Below, in pieces: positions 49,202-57,139 of a DNA stretch of 64,000 nucleotides. Source of the DNA: Rhodobacter flavimaris (GTDB lineage Bacteria; Pseudomonadota; Alphaproteobacteria; Rhodobacterales; Rhodobacteraceae). Where the stretch lies: contig NZ_JAJUOS010000001.1 in NCBI RefSeq assembly GCF_021378075.1, forward strand, positions 1-64,000. Direction: 5' to 3'. The notes under the pieces are model-generated. The model saw nothing but the letters and a program-made list of their open reading frames with translations, was not told the origin of the DNA and searched no databases. A program made the position numbers and the translations under genes. Within the stretch, counting starts at the first letter, position 1. Each line of letters starts with the position of its first letter.

Positions 49202-49525
49202 ATGATCCTTTACGGCATTCCGACCTGCGACACCTGCCGCAAGGCGAAAAAGGCGCTGGAGGCTGCGGGCCATCAGGTCACCCTGCGCGATGTCCGCGCG
49301 GAACCGCTGAGCGGCGACGAGATCGCCGAGTTCGTGGGCATCTTCGGAGAGAGAATCGTCAATCGCGCCTCGACCACCTGGCGCGGTCTGTCCGAGGCCG
49401 AGCGCGCGGCACCCGTGCCCGATCTTCTTGCGGCCCATCCGACACTGATGAAGCGTCCGCTGATCCGGGGCGCGCAGCTGACACTTGGCTGGGATAAGGC
49501 CGCGCAGGCGGCGCAGGGGCTCTAG
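49202..49525 (+). CDS. ArsC/Spx-family thioredoxin-fold protein
   Basis: A 107-residue protein that starts MILYGIPTCDTCRKAKKALE; the CDTC at 9-12 is the family's CXXC site. The C-terminal TLMKRPLIRG is typical of ArsC/Spx/YffB proteins. It is not a sure arsenate reductase: the CXXC and no neighbouring ars genes suggest a general redox role. It starts 3 bases after lolD, so it belongs to that transcript. Confidence 0.88.
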   Translation: MILYGIPTCDTCRKAKKALEAAGHQVTLRDVRAEPLSGDEIAEFVGIFGERIVNRASTTWRGLSEAERAAPVPDLLAAHPTLMKRPLIRGAQLTLGWDKAAQAAQGL

Positions 49526-49538
49526 CCCCGAAATGAGA

Positions 49539-49565
49539 GCGGCCCGACAGGGTCGGGCCGCGGAA
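49539..49565. terminator. Bidirectional terminator candidate between arsC-like gene and csp
   Basis: GCGGCCCGAC (49539-49548) and GTCGGGCCGC (49552-49561) pair perfectly (10 bp) around a 3-base loop. It lies 14 bases past the first gene and 8 bases from the end of the second. T-runs are weak. Confidence 0.6.
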
Positions 49566-49568
49566 TTC

Positions 49569-49775
49569 TCAGAGCAGTTTCAGGTCGCTCGCCGAGGCGC
49601 GGCCATCACGGCCCGACTGCAGCTCGTAGCTGACTTTCTGGTTGTCCTGCAGGCCTTTGAGGCCGGCGCGCTCAACCGCCGAGATATGGACGAAGACGTC
49701 CTTGCCACCCTCGTCGGGCGCGATGAAGCCGTAGCCTTTGGTGGTGTTGAACCATTTCACGGTGCCAGTGGCCAT
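49569..49775 (-). CDS. Cold shock domain protein
   Basis: A 68-residue single cold-shock domain protein (MATGTVKWFNTTKGYGFIAP at the start with the two RNA-binding motifs KGYGFIAP and DVFVHISA). It binds single-stranded nucleic acid and melts mRNA structure. The ATG at 49775 is preceded by AAGGAG; a GTG three codons earlier overlaps that box and is rejected. The 5' gap of about 195 bases before it holds no gene and may include a long leader of the kind seen in csp genes. Confidence 0.95.
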   Translation of the reverse strand: MATGTVKWFNTTKGYGFIAPDEGGKDVFVHISAVERAGLKGLQDNQKVSYELQSGRDGRASASDLKLL

Positions 49776-49969
49776 TCCGTTCACTCCTTCAGGTTTTCCC
49801 GGGCAGAATTGCTTCCGGGCCGTGCAGCCAGGTCTTTCAAGTCTTCCGGCTGCCCCGCGAAGGGAGCGGTAGAAAGTCTGCAGTCACGCGAGGCCAGCCT
49901 GCCACAAGCCAAGAGAAAATCAACGAAAATAAATGTGACACCCGTGCGAAGACCGATTTCTTGCCCAAA
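49776..49969. other. Upstream region of csp, no gene seen
   Basis: About 195 bases without a convincing frame. On the minus strand it contains an A/T-rich patch near 49915-49935 that could hold the csp promoter, which would give a leader of more than 130 bases. Confidence 0.4.
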
Positions 49970-50002
49970 ACGGCAGCAGGCGCCCTTGTGGGGGCGCCTG
50001 CC
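49970..50002 (-). terminator. Intrinsic terminator after thrS
   Basis: On the minus strand the stem formed by 49977-49986 and 49993-50002 (10 bp, 6-base loop) is followed by TGCCGTTTTGG. It lies 28 bases past the thrS stop. Confidence 0.65.
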
Positions 50003-50029
50003 GAGGGTTCGGGTAGGGTATGGGTGCAA

Positions 50030-51976
50030 TCAGCGCAGGTCGGGGGGCAGAGCCTCGCCCTTGAGCGTTTCCACGATCGCGTCGAGCGCCGCCGTTTCGG
50101 TGCGGTTCTCGCCCAGACGACGGACGGAAACGGTGCGCTCCTCAACCTCTTTCATACCGATGGCGAAGATATAGGGCACCTTGCCAAGCGAGTGCTCGCG
50201 GACCTTGTAGTTGATCTTCTCGTTGCGAATGTCGGCCTCGGCGCGCAGACCAGCGGCGCGCAACGCGGCCACAACCTCGTGGACGTAATCATCCGCATCC
50301 GAAACGATCGAGGCAACCACGATCTGACGCGGCGCCAGCCACAGCGGCAGCTTGCCCGCATGGCTTTCGATCAGGATGCCGATGAAGCGCTCGAACGAGC
50401 CGAGCGTCGCGCGGTGCAGCATGACCGGGCGGTGGCGGTTGCCATCCTCGCCGATGTAGCTGGCGTCCAGACGCTCGGGCAGCACGAAATCGACCTGGAG
50501 CGTGCCGCATTGCCAGTCGCGGCCGATGGCGTCGGTCAGCACGAACTCAAGCTTGGGCCCGTAGAAGGCGCCCTCGCCGGGGTTCAGCGTGAACTCGTAG
50601 CCCGCCGCCTTGGTCGCGTTGGCCAGTGCCGCCTCGGCCTTGTCCCAGACCTCGTCCGAGCCCGCGCGCTTCTCGGGGCGATCCGAGAACTTGATCTTGA
50701 ACTCGGTGAAGCCGAGGTCGCGGTAGATCCGCGAGAGGAACTCGATGAAGAGCTTGGTTTCGCTCTCGATCTGGCTTTCGCGGCAGAAGATATGCGCGTC
50801 GTCCTGGGTGAAGCCGCGCACGCGCATGATGCCGTGCAGCGCGCCCGAGGGTTCATAGCGCGCGCACGAACCAAACTCGGCCATGCGCAGCGGCAGATCG
50901 CGGTAGGACTTGAGGCCGACGTTGAAGATCTGCACGTGGCAAGGGCAGTTCATCGGCTTGAGAGCGTTCACGACCTTTTCGCGCGCGCCTTCCTCGTCCA
51001 CCTCGACGATGAACATGTTCTCCTGGTACTTTTCCCAGTGGCCCGAGGCTTCCCAGAGCTTGCGGTTCACCACCTGCGGGGTGTTGACCTCGACATAGCC
51101 GCCCTTGGTCTGCTGGCGGCGCATGTAATCCTGCAACTGGGTGTAGATGGTCCAGCCGTTCGGGTGCCAGAAGATCTGGCCCGGCGCCTCTTCCTGCATG
51201 TGGAAGAGGTCCATTTCCTTGCCCAGCTTGCGGTGGTCGCGCTTCGCGGCCTCCTCGAGCATGGTCATGTGGGCCTTGAGGTCGTTCTTGTTTTTGAACG
51301 CGACACCGTAGATGCGCTGGAGCATCGGGCGGGTATTGTCCCCCAGCCAGTAGGCGCCTGCGACATGGGTCAGCTTGAAGGCATCGGCCGGAACCTGCCC
51401 GGTGTTTTGCAGGTGCGGGCCGCGGCACAGATCCTGCCAATCGCCATGCCAGTACATCCGAAGAGGCTCGCCCTCGGGGATGCGGTTGACCAGCTCGACC
51501 TTGTAGGGCTCATTGGTGGAAATGTAATGCTCGACTGCGCGGACACGGTCCCAGACCTCGGTGCGGACGGGTTCGCGGGCGTTGATGATCTGCTTCATCC
51601 GCGCTTCGATTTCGCCGAGATCTTCGGGGGTGAAGGGCTCGGCGCGGTCGAAGTCGTAGAACCAGCCGTAATCGCGCACCGGGCCGATCGTGACCTTCAC
51701 GTCGGGCCAGATCTCTTGCACGGCGCGGGCCATGATATGGGCGAGGTCGTGGCGGATCAGCTCGAGCGCGGGCTCGTCATCCTTGAGAGTGTTGATCGAC
51801 ACCTTCGCGTCGGTCTCGATTGGCCATTGCAGGTCCCAATGTGCGCCGTTGACGCGTGCCGAAAGCGCGGCCTTGGCCAGCGAAGGCGCAATGGAGGCGG
51901 CGACTTCCGCCGGGGTCACGCCCGCGTCGTAGGAACGCTGATTGCCATCGGGAAAGGTGAGGGTGATCTGGGACAT
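50030..51976 (-). CDS. thrS: Threonyl-tRNA synthetase
   Basis: A 648-residue class II synthetase. The order is a TGS domain (about 1-62), editing domain with [12 protein letters not shown] near 72-83, catalytic core with [11 protein letters not shown] (zinc cysteine), motif 2 around [16 protein letters not shown] and motif 3 [17 protein letters not shown], then the anticodon domain. The ATG at 51976 has GAGGAGG upstream; the long open frame beyond is rejected. No T-box was seen in the leader, as expected for proteobacteria. Confidence 0.95.
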   Translation of the reverse strand: MSQITLTFPDGNQRSYDAGVTPAEVAASIAPSLAKAALSARVNGAHWDLQWPIETDAKVSINTLKDDEPALELIRHDLAHIMARAVQEIWPDVKVTIGPVRDYGWFYDFDRAEPFTPEDLGEIEARMKQIINAREPVRTEVWDRVRAVEHYISTNEPYKVELVNRIPEGEPLRMYWHGDWQDLCRGPHLQNTGQVPADAFKLTHVAGAYWLGDNTRPMLQRIYGVAFKNKNDLKAHMTMLEEAAKRDHRKLGKEMDLFHMQEEAPGQIFWHPNGWTIYTQLQDYMRRQQTKGGYVEVNTPQVVNRKLWEASGHWEKYQENMFIVEVDEEGAREKVVNALKPMNCPCHVQIFNVGLKSYRDLPLRMAEFGSCARYEPSGALHGIMRVRGFTQDDAHIFCRESQIESETKLFIEFLSRIYRDLGFTEFKIKFSDRPEKRAGSDEVWDKAEAALANATKAAGYEFTLNPGEGAFYGPKLEFVLTDAIGRDWQCGTLQVDFVLPERLDASYIGEDGNRHRPVMLHRATLGSFERFIGILIESHAGKLPLWLAPRQIVVASIVSDADDYVHEVVAALRAAGLRAEADIRNEKINYKVREHSLGKVPYIFAIGMKEVEERTVSVRRLGENRTETAALDAIVETLKGEALPPDLR

Positions 51977-52093
51977 GTCGTCCTCCTCGTCGGTTTGGCG
52001 CCCACGGAACGCCCGGTTGCGGGTTATGGTCGGTGCCGATATGCGCCGACCGTGCGCCCAAGTCAACGGGGGCGCTGCGGCAATCGGTCAAGT

Positions 52094-52226
52094 GGGGGCT
52101 CTGCCCCCGGCTTCGCCTCCCCCGGGATATTTTTGCAAAGCCGAAAGGATGTAGTGATCTGTTCTCTTTCGGCTTTGTCTAAATATCCCGGGGGCGAGCC
52201 CGGCACGGGCGAGGGGGCAGAGCCCC
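52094..52226. repeat. Head-to-head pair of the dispersed GC-rich element, copies 5 and 6
   Basis: Copy 5 on the plus strand (GGGGGCTCTGCCCCC at 52094, CCCCCGGGATATTT near 52119-52133, CAAAGCCGAAAGG to 52148) is followed by an inverted copy 6 (CTTTCGGCTTTG at 52167, AAATATCCCGGGGG, then GGGGGCAGAGCCCC to 52226). Their 3' ends face each other across about 18 bases, giving an imperfect palindrome of 130 bases between thrS and the hydrolase gene. Confidence 0.85.
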
Positions 52227-52289
52227 TTTTCGGCAGTTGAGGCGCGCGGACCCGCCGGTTAGGGTAGGTGCAAGCCGAAGGGGGAGCGC

Positions 52290-53036
52290 ATGACCGAATT
52301 CATCACCACGCCGGAGGGCCGCCGGATCGCCTATGCCAAGACCGAAGGGGCCGGGCCGGGGATCGTCTTTCTGCATGGCTTCAAATCCGACATGCAGGGC
52401 ACGAAGGTGCTTGCGCTGGAGGATTGGGCGCGGGCGCAGGGGCGGGAATTTCTGCGGTTCGACTATTCTGGCCACGGCCAGTCTGATGGGGAGTTCACCG
52501 AAGGCGCCATCGGGGATTGGTTCGAAGACGCGCGCGACACGATTCGCGCGCTGACTAACGGGCCGCAGGTGTTGGTTGGCTCGTCCATGGGGGGATGGAT
52601 CTCGCTTCTGCTCGCGCGCGAACATCCCGAGCTTGTCGCAGGGCTGGTGACCATCGCGGCCGCGCCGGATTTTACCGAGGACGGTTACTGGGCCTCGTTC
52701 GACAAGGCCGAGCGGCGTGCGTTGGAAGAGGTGGGTTATGTCGATGTGCCCTCGGACTATGGCGAGCCCTACCGGATCACGCGGCGCCTGATCAATGAGG
52801 GGCGCAACCGTCTTGTGCTGCGCGATCCCTTGAGCCTGAACTTCCCGGTACGCTGCCTTCAGGGCACCGACGATGACGCTGTGCCGGTAGAATGGGCGAC
52901 CCGCCTTCTGGCCCATGCGCAATGCCCGGATATGCGTCTGACGCTGGTGAAGGGCGCCGACCACCGGTTCTCGGAGCCGGACGACCTGACGCTGATCGAG
53001 CAGGCTGTGGTCGAGGTTCTGGTGCGGGTCGGCTGA
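52290..53036 (+). CDS. Alpha/beta hydrolase
   Basis: A 248-residue serine hydrolase. The nucleophile serine is in VGSSMGGWISL near 92-100, the oxyanion loop in FLHGFKSDMQG near 27-37, and the terminal histidine in KGADHRFSE near 227. The acid is likely in GTDDDAVP. Substrate is unknown; closest recognised types are small esterases and depalmitoylase-like hydrolases. AGGGGGAG precedes the ATG. Confidence 0.87.
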   Translation: MTEFITTPEGRRIAYAKTEGAGPGIVFLHGFKSDMQGTKVLALEDWARAQGREFLRFDYSGHGQSDGEFTEGAIGDWFEDARDTIRALTNGPQVLVGSSMGGWISLLLAREHPELVAGLVTIAAAPDFTEDGYWASFDKAERRALEEVGYVDVPSDYGEPYRITRRLINEGRNRLVLRDPLSLNFPVRCLQGTDDDAVPVEWATRLLAHAQCPDMRLTLVKGADHRFSEPDDLTLIEQAVVEVLVRVG

Positions 53037-53228
53037 GCAGCGCGTTCAACTATTCTGCCTTAGCCAGTCGCGGGGTCGAACGTTCGTAAGCCCTGTGGGG
53101 GCTCGTTTACGCTGCGCGATTGGCTGGGGGCGCCATTTCTGCTAGGCTGACGCCGGGTAACCGAGCTCGACTATTGCCGGGGGCGTTTTTGCGGTGTCTC
53201 TGGTGCGCCGGGTGGGGGGGAGTATCGG

Positions 53229-53471
53229 ATGAAAGCGATTGTCTGCTGGCGCGATCCCCGGCACGGGTCCGCCGTGATCTATTCGGTGCGCGATGGCGCG
53301 CTGGTGTTGTTGCGCGGCGCGCGTCCGGCTGACTGCTTTCCGCCGGTAGACCGGCTTTTGACGGCCGAGTTGCTGTTGCAGCGTCTGATCTATCTGCCGC
53401 AAGAGACTTGTGAAAAAGGGCGGGCCGCTCAGCGCAGCACCGCCCCAGAACCTTGCGAAACCGGAAGCTGA
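53229..53471 (+). CDS. Hypothetical protein, 80 residues
   Basis: No recognised domain. The N-terminal part (MKAIVCWRDPRHGSAVIYSV) suggests a small beta-rich fold, and the tail is polar with two cysteines near the end. GGGGGAG precedes the ATG. It ends 3 bases before the stop of the convergent ilvH. Codon bias is fair but the call is not certain. Confidence 0.5.
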   Translation: MKAIVCWRDPRHGSAVIYSVRDGALVLLRGARPADCFPPVDRLLTAELLLQRLIYLPQETCEKGRAAQRSTAPEPCETGS

Positions 53472-53474
53472 GCC

Positions 53475-54035
53475 TCAGACCCCGCGCGGCAGGGCCGCAA
53501 CCCCGGTGCGCGCGACATCGCACAGGCCGAGCGGACGCATCAGCTCGGCGAAGGCGTCGATCTTTTCCGGCGTTCCGGTGATCTCGAAGACGAAGCTCTC
53601 CAGCGTCGAATCGACCACGTTGGCGCGAAAGATGTCGGCAAGGCGCAGCGCCTCGACGCGCTTGTCGCCCGTACCAGAGACCTTGAAGAGCGCCAGTTCA
53701 CGCTCGACCGGGGTGCTCTCGGTGGTCAGGTCGATGACCTGGTGCACCGGGACGATGCGGCCAAGCTGCGCCTTGATCTGGTCGATCACCGCGACCGTGC
53801 CGCGCGTCACGATGGTGATGCGCGAGCGGTGGCCCTTATGGTCCACCTCGGCCACGGTCAGGCTGTCGATGTTGTAACCGCGGCCGGAAAACAGGCCGAT
53901 CACGCGGGCCAGCACGCCCGCCTCGTTGTCAACCAGCACCGCCAGCGTATGCGAGCGCTCCACTTCCGAGTGGAAATCGCGCAGGTCATAGGCCGAATGC
54001 GAGGTCGAGCCCTTCTTGATGTTCAGAGCGGCCAT
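53475..54035 (-). CDS. ilvH: Acetolactate synthase small (regulatory) subunit
   Basis: A 186-residue subunit with an ACT domain at about 28-100 (SHTLAVLVDNEAGVLARVIG then GYNIDSLTV), followed by the C-terminal ALS_ss domain. It binds valine and controls the large subunit. An N-terminal extension of about 25 residues precedes the ACT domain. It follows ilvB by about 78 bases on the same strand, in one transcript under the ilvB leader. Confidence 0.95.
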   Translation of the reverse strand: MAALNIKKGSTSHSAYDLRDFHSEVERSHTLAVLVDNEAGVLARVIGLFSGRGYNIDSLTVAEVDHKGHRSRITIVTRGTVAVIDQIKAQLGRIVPVHQVIDLTTESTPVERELALFKVSGTGDKRVEALRLADIFRANVVDSTLESFVFEITGTPEKIDAFAELMRPLGLCDVARTGVAALPRGV

Positions 54036-54113
54036 TGCCCTCTCCTTTATCTCGTAAGTCCGTGGACTACATGAATTCCTGTCGCGCCCGGGGTAGTCCC
54101 CCGGGCCACTCGA

Positions 54114-55859
54114 TCACACCAGCGTCGCGCCCGATTTGAACGCCTCGGCATCGGCTGCCAGCAGCATTTCGTTATGCGGCTTGCCCGAGGGGATCATCGG
54201 GAAGCAGTTCTCGTGCTTCTCGACGAGGCAGTCGAACAGGACCGGGCCATCATAGTTGAGCATTTCCATGATCGCGTCGTCCAGTTCGGCCGGGTCTTCG
54301 CAGCGGATGCCCTTCCAGCCGAAGCTCTCGGCCAGTTTCACGAAATCGGGCAGGCTCTCCGACCACGAGTGCGAGTAACGCTCGCCATGCAGCAGTTGCT
54401 GCCACTGGCGCACCATGCCGAGGCGCTCGTTGTTCAGGATGAACTGCTTCACCGGGGTGCGGAACTGGGTCGCGGTGCCCATTTCCTGCATGTTCATCAG
54501 CCACGAGGCCTCGCCTGCGACGTTGATCACCAGCGCGTCGGGATGCGCGATCTGCACACCGATTGAGGCCGGGAAGCCGTAACCCATGGTGCCAAGCCCG
54601 CCCGAGGTCATCCAGCGGTTCGGCGCATCGAAGCCTAGGAACTGCGCGGCCCACATCTGGTGCTGACCCACCTCGGTCGTGATGTAGCGGTCGCGGCCCT
54701 TGGTCAGCGCCTCGAGGCGTTGCAGCGCGTATTGCGGTTTGATCGTCTTTTCCGAGTTGGTGTAGGCGAGGCAGTTCACCTTCTTCCAACCCTCGATCTT
54801 GGCCCACCACTTGGCGAGACCTTCCTTGTTGACCTTGCGACCGCGCGATTTCCAGATCTTGAGCGCGTCTTCGAGCACATGGCCCACGTCGCCCACGATC
54901 GGCAGGTCCACCGGGACGATCTTGTTGATCGAGGAGGCGTCGATATCCACATGCACCTTGGTCGATTTCGGCGAGAAATCCGCCACGCGGCCGGTGATCC
55001 GGTCGTCGAAGCGCGCGCCGAGGTTGATCATCAGGTCGCAGCCGTGCATCGCCAGATTGGCCTCGTAAAGGCCGTGCATCCCCAGCATCCCCAGCCAGTT
55101 CTTGCCCGAGGCCGGGTATGCGCCCAGGCCCATCAGCGTCGAGGTGATCGGGAAGCCGGTGGCATCCACCAGCTCGCACATAAGCTGGCTGGCCGCGGTG
55201 CCCGAGTTGATCACGCCACCGCCGGTGTAGAAGATCGGCCGCTCGGCGGTTTCGATCAGCTCTACCAGCTTGGTGATCGCATCCAGATCGCCCTTCACCT
55301 TGGGCTGGTAGTGATCGACGCGCGCGGCCTTGGGCTCGCTATAGGTGCCGGTGGCGAATTGCACATCCTTTGGGATGTCGATCAGCACCGGGCCGGGGCG
55401 GCCCGAGGTGGCCACGTGGAAGGCCTGGTGGATGGTTTCCGCCAGCTTCTCGCTCTCTTTCACCAGCCAGTTATGCTTGGTGCAGGGGCGGGTGATGCCC
55501 ACGGTGTCGGCTTCCTGGAAGCCGTCGGTGCCGATCATGAAGGTCGGAACCTGGCCCGAGAACACCACCAGCGGGATCGAGTCCATCAGCGCGTCTGTCA
55601 GGCCGGTCACGGCATTGGTCGCGCCGGGGCCCGAGGTCACCAGCACGCAGCCGGGCTTGCCGGTCGAGCGCGCGTAGCCTTCGGCCATATGGACGGCGGC
55701 CTGCTCGTGGCGGACGAGGATGTGACGGATGTCGTTTTGCTGGAAGATCTCGTCATAGATCGGAAGGACGGCGCCGCCCGGATATCCGAAGATCGTATCG
55801 ACCCCGTGATCCTTGAGTGCCTGAACCACCATTTTCGCGCCGGTCATCTGCCGTGCCAT
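54114..55859 (-). CDS. ilvB: Acetolactate synthase large subunit
   Basis: A 581-residue TPP/FAD enzyme that makes acetolactate and acetohydroxybutyrate for valine, leucine and isoleucine. The TPP-activating glutamate is in RHEQAAVHMAEG, and the C-terminal TPP domain has GGLGTMGYGFPASIG. The metal-binding GDG motif is replaced by AGEAS (Glu at residue 450, codon GAG at 54510-54512), 27 residues before ILNN. Asp is usual here. The ATG at 55859 has GGAGA six bases upstream; an ATG 12 bases earlier has no such box. Expression is probably attenuated (see leader at 55961). Confidence 0.95.
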   Translation of the reverse strand: MARQMTGAKMVVQALKDHGVDTIFGYPGGAVLPIYDEIFQQNDIRHILVRHEQAAVHMAEGYARSTGKPGCVLVTSGPGATNAVTGLTDALMDSIPLVVFSGQVPTFMIGTDGFQEADTVGITRPCTKHNWLVKESEKLAETIHQAFHVATSGRPGPVLIDIPKDVQFATGTYSEPKAARVDHYQPKVKGDLDAITKLVELIETAERPIFYTGGGVINSGTAASQLMCELVDATGFPITSTLMGLGAYPASGKNWLGMLGMHGLYEANLAMHGCDLMINLGARFDDRITGRVADFSPKSTKVHVDIDASSINKIVPVDLPIVGDVGHVLEDALKIWKSRGRKVNKEGLAKWWAKIEGWKKVNCLAYTNSEKTIKPQYALQRLEALTKGRDRYITTEVGQHQMWAAQFLGFDAPNRWMTSGGLGTMGYGFPASIGVQIAHPDALVINVAGEASWLMNMQEMGTATQFRTPVKQFILNNERLGMVRQWQQLLHGERYSHSWSESLPDFVKLAESFGWKGIRCEDPAELDDAIMEMLNYDGPVLFDCLVEKHENCFPMIPSGKPHNEMLLAADAEAFKSGATLV

Positions 55860-55907
55860 CAGTCTCTCCATTCCCGCGGCCCTTGGGCCTCTGAACCGTT
55901 TCGCAAC

Positions 55908-55942
55908 AAAAAGCCCTCGCGTTTCGGGCGAGGGCGCATGGG
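55908..55942 (-). terminator. ilvB attenuator: terminator and overlapping antiterminator arm
   Basis: On the minus strand GCCCTCGC (55935-55928), a 7-base loop and GCGAGGGC (55920-55913) form an 8 bp stem followed directly by TTTTT, 49 bases before the ilvB ATG. A competing arm CCCATGCGC (55942-55934) shares two bases with this stem and can pair with GTGCATGGG (55976-55968) inside the leader peptide frame. Confidence 0.85.
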
Positions 55943-55960
55943 AACCAATATGGTCAACCG

Positions 55961-56008
55961 TTACCGGCCCATGCACCTACCTCCTACGACGACAAGAAGC
56001 GAGAGCAT
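55961..56008 (-). CDS. ilvB leader peptide MLSLLVVVGGRCMGR
   Basis: A 15-codon frame with the run Leu-Ser-Leu-Leu-Val-Val-Val at codons 2-8, ending in TAA. An AAGGA box lies 8 bases before the ATG. Leu and Val are end products of the pathway started by ilvB, as in classical leader peptides. Codons 11-14 contain the antiterminator arm GTGCATGGG. A ribosome stalled on codons 4-8 for lack of charged Leu or Val tRNA would leave that arm free; one that reaches the stop would cover it and let the terminator form. Confidence 0.85.
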   Translation of the reverse strand: MLSLLVVVGGRCMGR

Positions 56009-56037
56009 CGCTGATCCTTTCCGTTGCGTTGCAGCGG

Positions 56038-56066
56038 ACATTAGAAAGGCGCGTCGGGGGCGTCAA
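56038..56066 (-). promoter_or_regulatory. Promoter of the ilvB leader
   Basis: On the minus strand TTGACG (56066-56061) and TAATGT (56043-56038) are 17 bases apart, 29 bases before the leader peptide ATG. Spacing is ideal for a housekeeping sigma factor promoter. Confidence 0.8.
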
Positions 56067-56569
56067 CGGCAAATCTGTGAATATTATGTCGCAGGGGCAT
56101 GAAAATCGTTTCAAATGTTGCGTCGTGGCATCTTTCAGCCGACATTTTCAGAAAATCAGCCCCGATTTTTCCATGCCGCGGGTGCGAAACGGCGCCTGGG
56201 GCGGTTAACCGTACCGCAGCTCGCCCGAGTCGGCCGGCCACTATTCGGCGGCGCTCATGCTGAGGTGCGTCAACAACAGGCGCATCCGCGAGCCGCGCCG
56301 TGGATCTGTTTTGGGGTGCGGTGACGTTGGGGAAGGCTTTATTTCCCGCTTCCCTTTCGTGCGGTGTTCTTTATCTTGCGGTCAGCTTTCCGGGGTGGAC
56401 TCCGGTGAGGGATCGCCGCCAAGCATGCGGACGATGCAGTTTTGCGCAAACTGGTCATAAAAAACTACCAAAATGGGCTAAATTTCTTGACGTCCGGGGG
56501 GAGTCCGTTCAAGGAATGCTGACTGCCCCTGGAGGTAGGGGGCCAATAACTGGGAAGGGGAGGACGGAG
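56067..56569. other. Region between ilvB leader and TRAP genes, no gene seen
   Basis: About 500 bases with only weak frames. It contains a perfect palindrome TTTGCGCAAA at 56441-56450, an A-rich patch at 56458-56466, and TTGACG at 56486-56491. These are probably upstream regulatory sequences of the TRAP genes; the palindrome is a candidate operator. Confidence 0.45.
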
Positions 56570-57139
56570 ATGGGCGCTTTGATAGCCCTGTCGCGCCTGA
56601 TCGACAGAGTGAACGAGACCATCGGAAAGGCCGTATCATGGCTGATCCTGTTGGCCGTTATCATCTCGGCGGCAAACGCGACCATTCGCAAGATCTTCAA
56701 CGTATCGTCGAACGCCTGGCTGGAACTGCAGTGGTATCTTTTCGGTGCCGCGTTCCTGCTGGCTGCGGCCTATACGCTTAAGCAAAACGAGCATATCCGC
56801 ATCGACATCGTGTATGGCGCTTTCTCGCGCCGCGTGCAGCACTGGATCGACCTGTTCGGGCATATCTTCTTCCTGATGCCCATGGTCAGCCTGATGCTTT
56901 ACCTGCTGTATCCCTATGTGATGCTTTCGGTGAAATCGGGCGAGGTTTCGACCAATGCGGGCGGCCTGATCATCTGGCCGGCGAAGGCCTTGCTGCTGAT
57001 CGGCTTCATCTTGATTTTCGCGCAGGGGATTTCCGAGATCATCAAGAAGATCGCCGTCATGCGCGGCCTGATGGAAGATCCGCATCCGGCGACGGGCCAT
57101 CACGGCCATGACATGATCGCCGAAGAGGAGGCGCTGTGA
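56570..57139 (+). CDS. TRAP transporter small permease subunit (DctQ type)
   Basis: A 189-residue membrane protein with four hydrophobic segments (about 22-42, 53-70, 92-112 and 130-155). NAWLELQWYLFGAAFLLAAA is typical of DctQ/TakQ-type subunits that join the large permease and contribute to substrate specificity. The ATG at 56570 has AGGGGAGG upstream; the longer frame is rejected. The large subunit starts at an overlapping TGATG. Confidence 0.9.
   Translation: MGALIALSRLIDRVNETIGKAVSWLILLAVIISAANATIRKIFNVSSNAWLELQWYLFGAAFLLAAAYTLKQNEHIRIDIVYGAFSRRVQHWIDLFGHIFFLMPMVSLMLYLLYPYVMLSVKSGEVSTNAGGLIIWPAKALLLIGFILIFAQGISEIIKKIAVMRGLMEDPHPATGHHGHDMIAEEEAL

Noticed and set aside
51977..52090. Translational operator or T-box in the thrS leader
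   Set aside because: No tRNA-like arms or T-box core were seen; proteobacterial thrS control as in E. coli would need an anticodon-like loop I could not identify.
49961..52240. 759-codon plus-strand frame opposite thrS
   Set aside because: It mirrors thrS; no family resemblance and it runs through the repeat pair.
56115..56324. Possible 69-residue gene between the ilvB leader and the TRAP genes
   Set aside because: No ribosome binding site, no recognisable feature, and poor codon bias.
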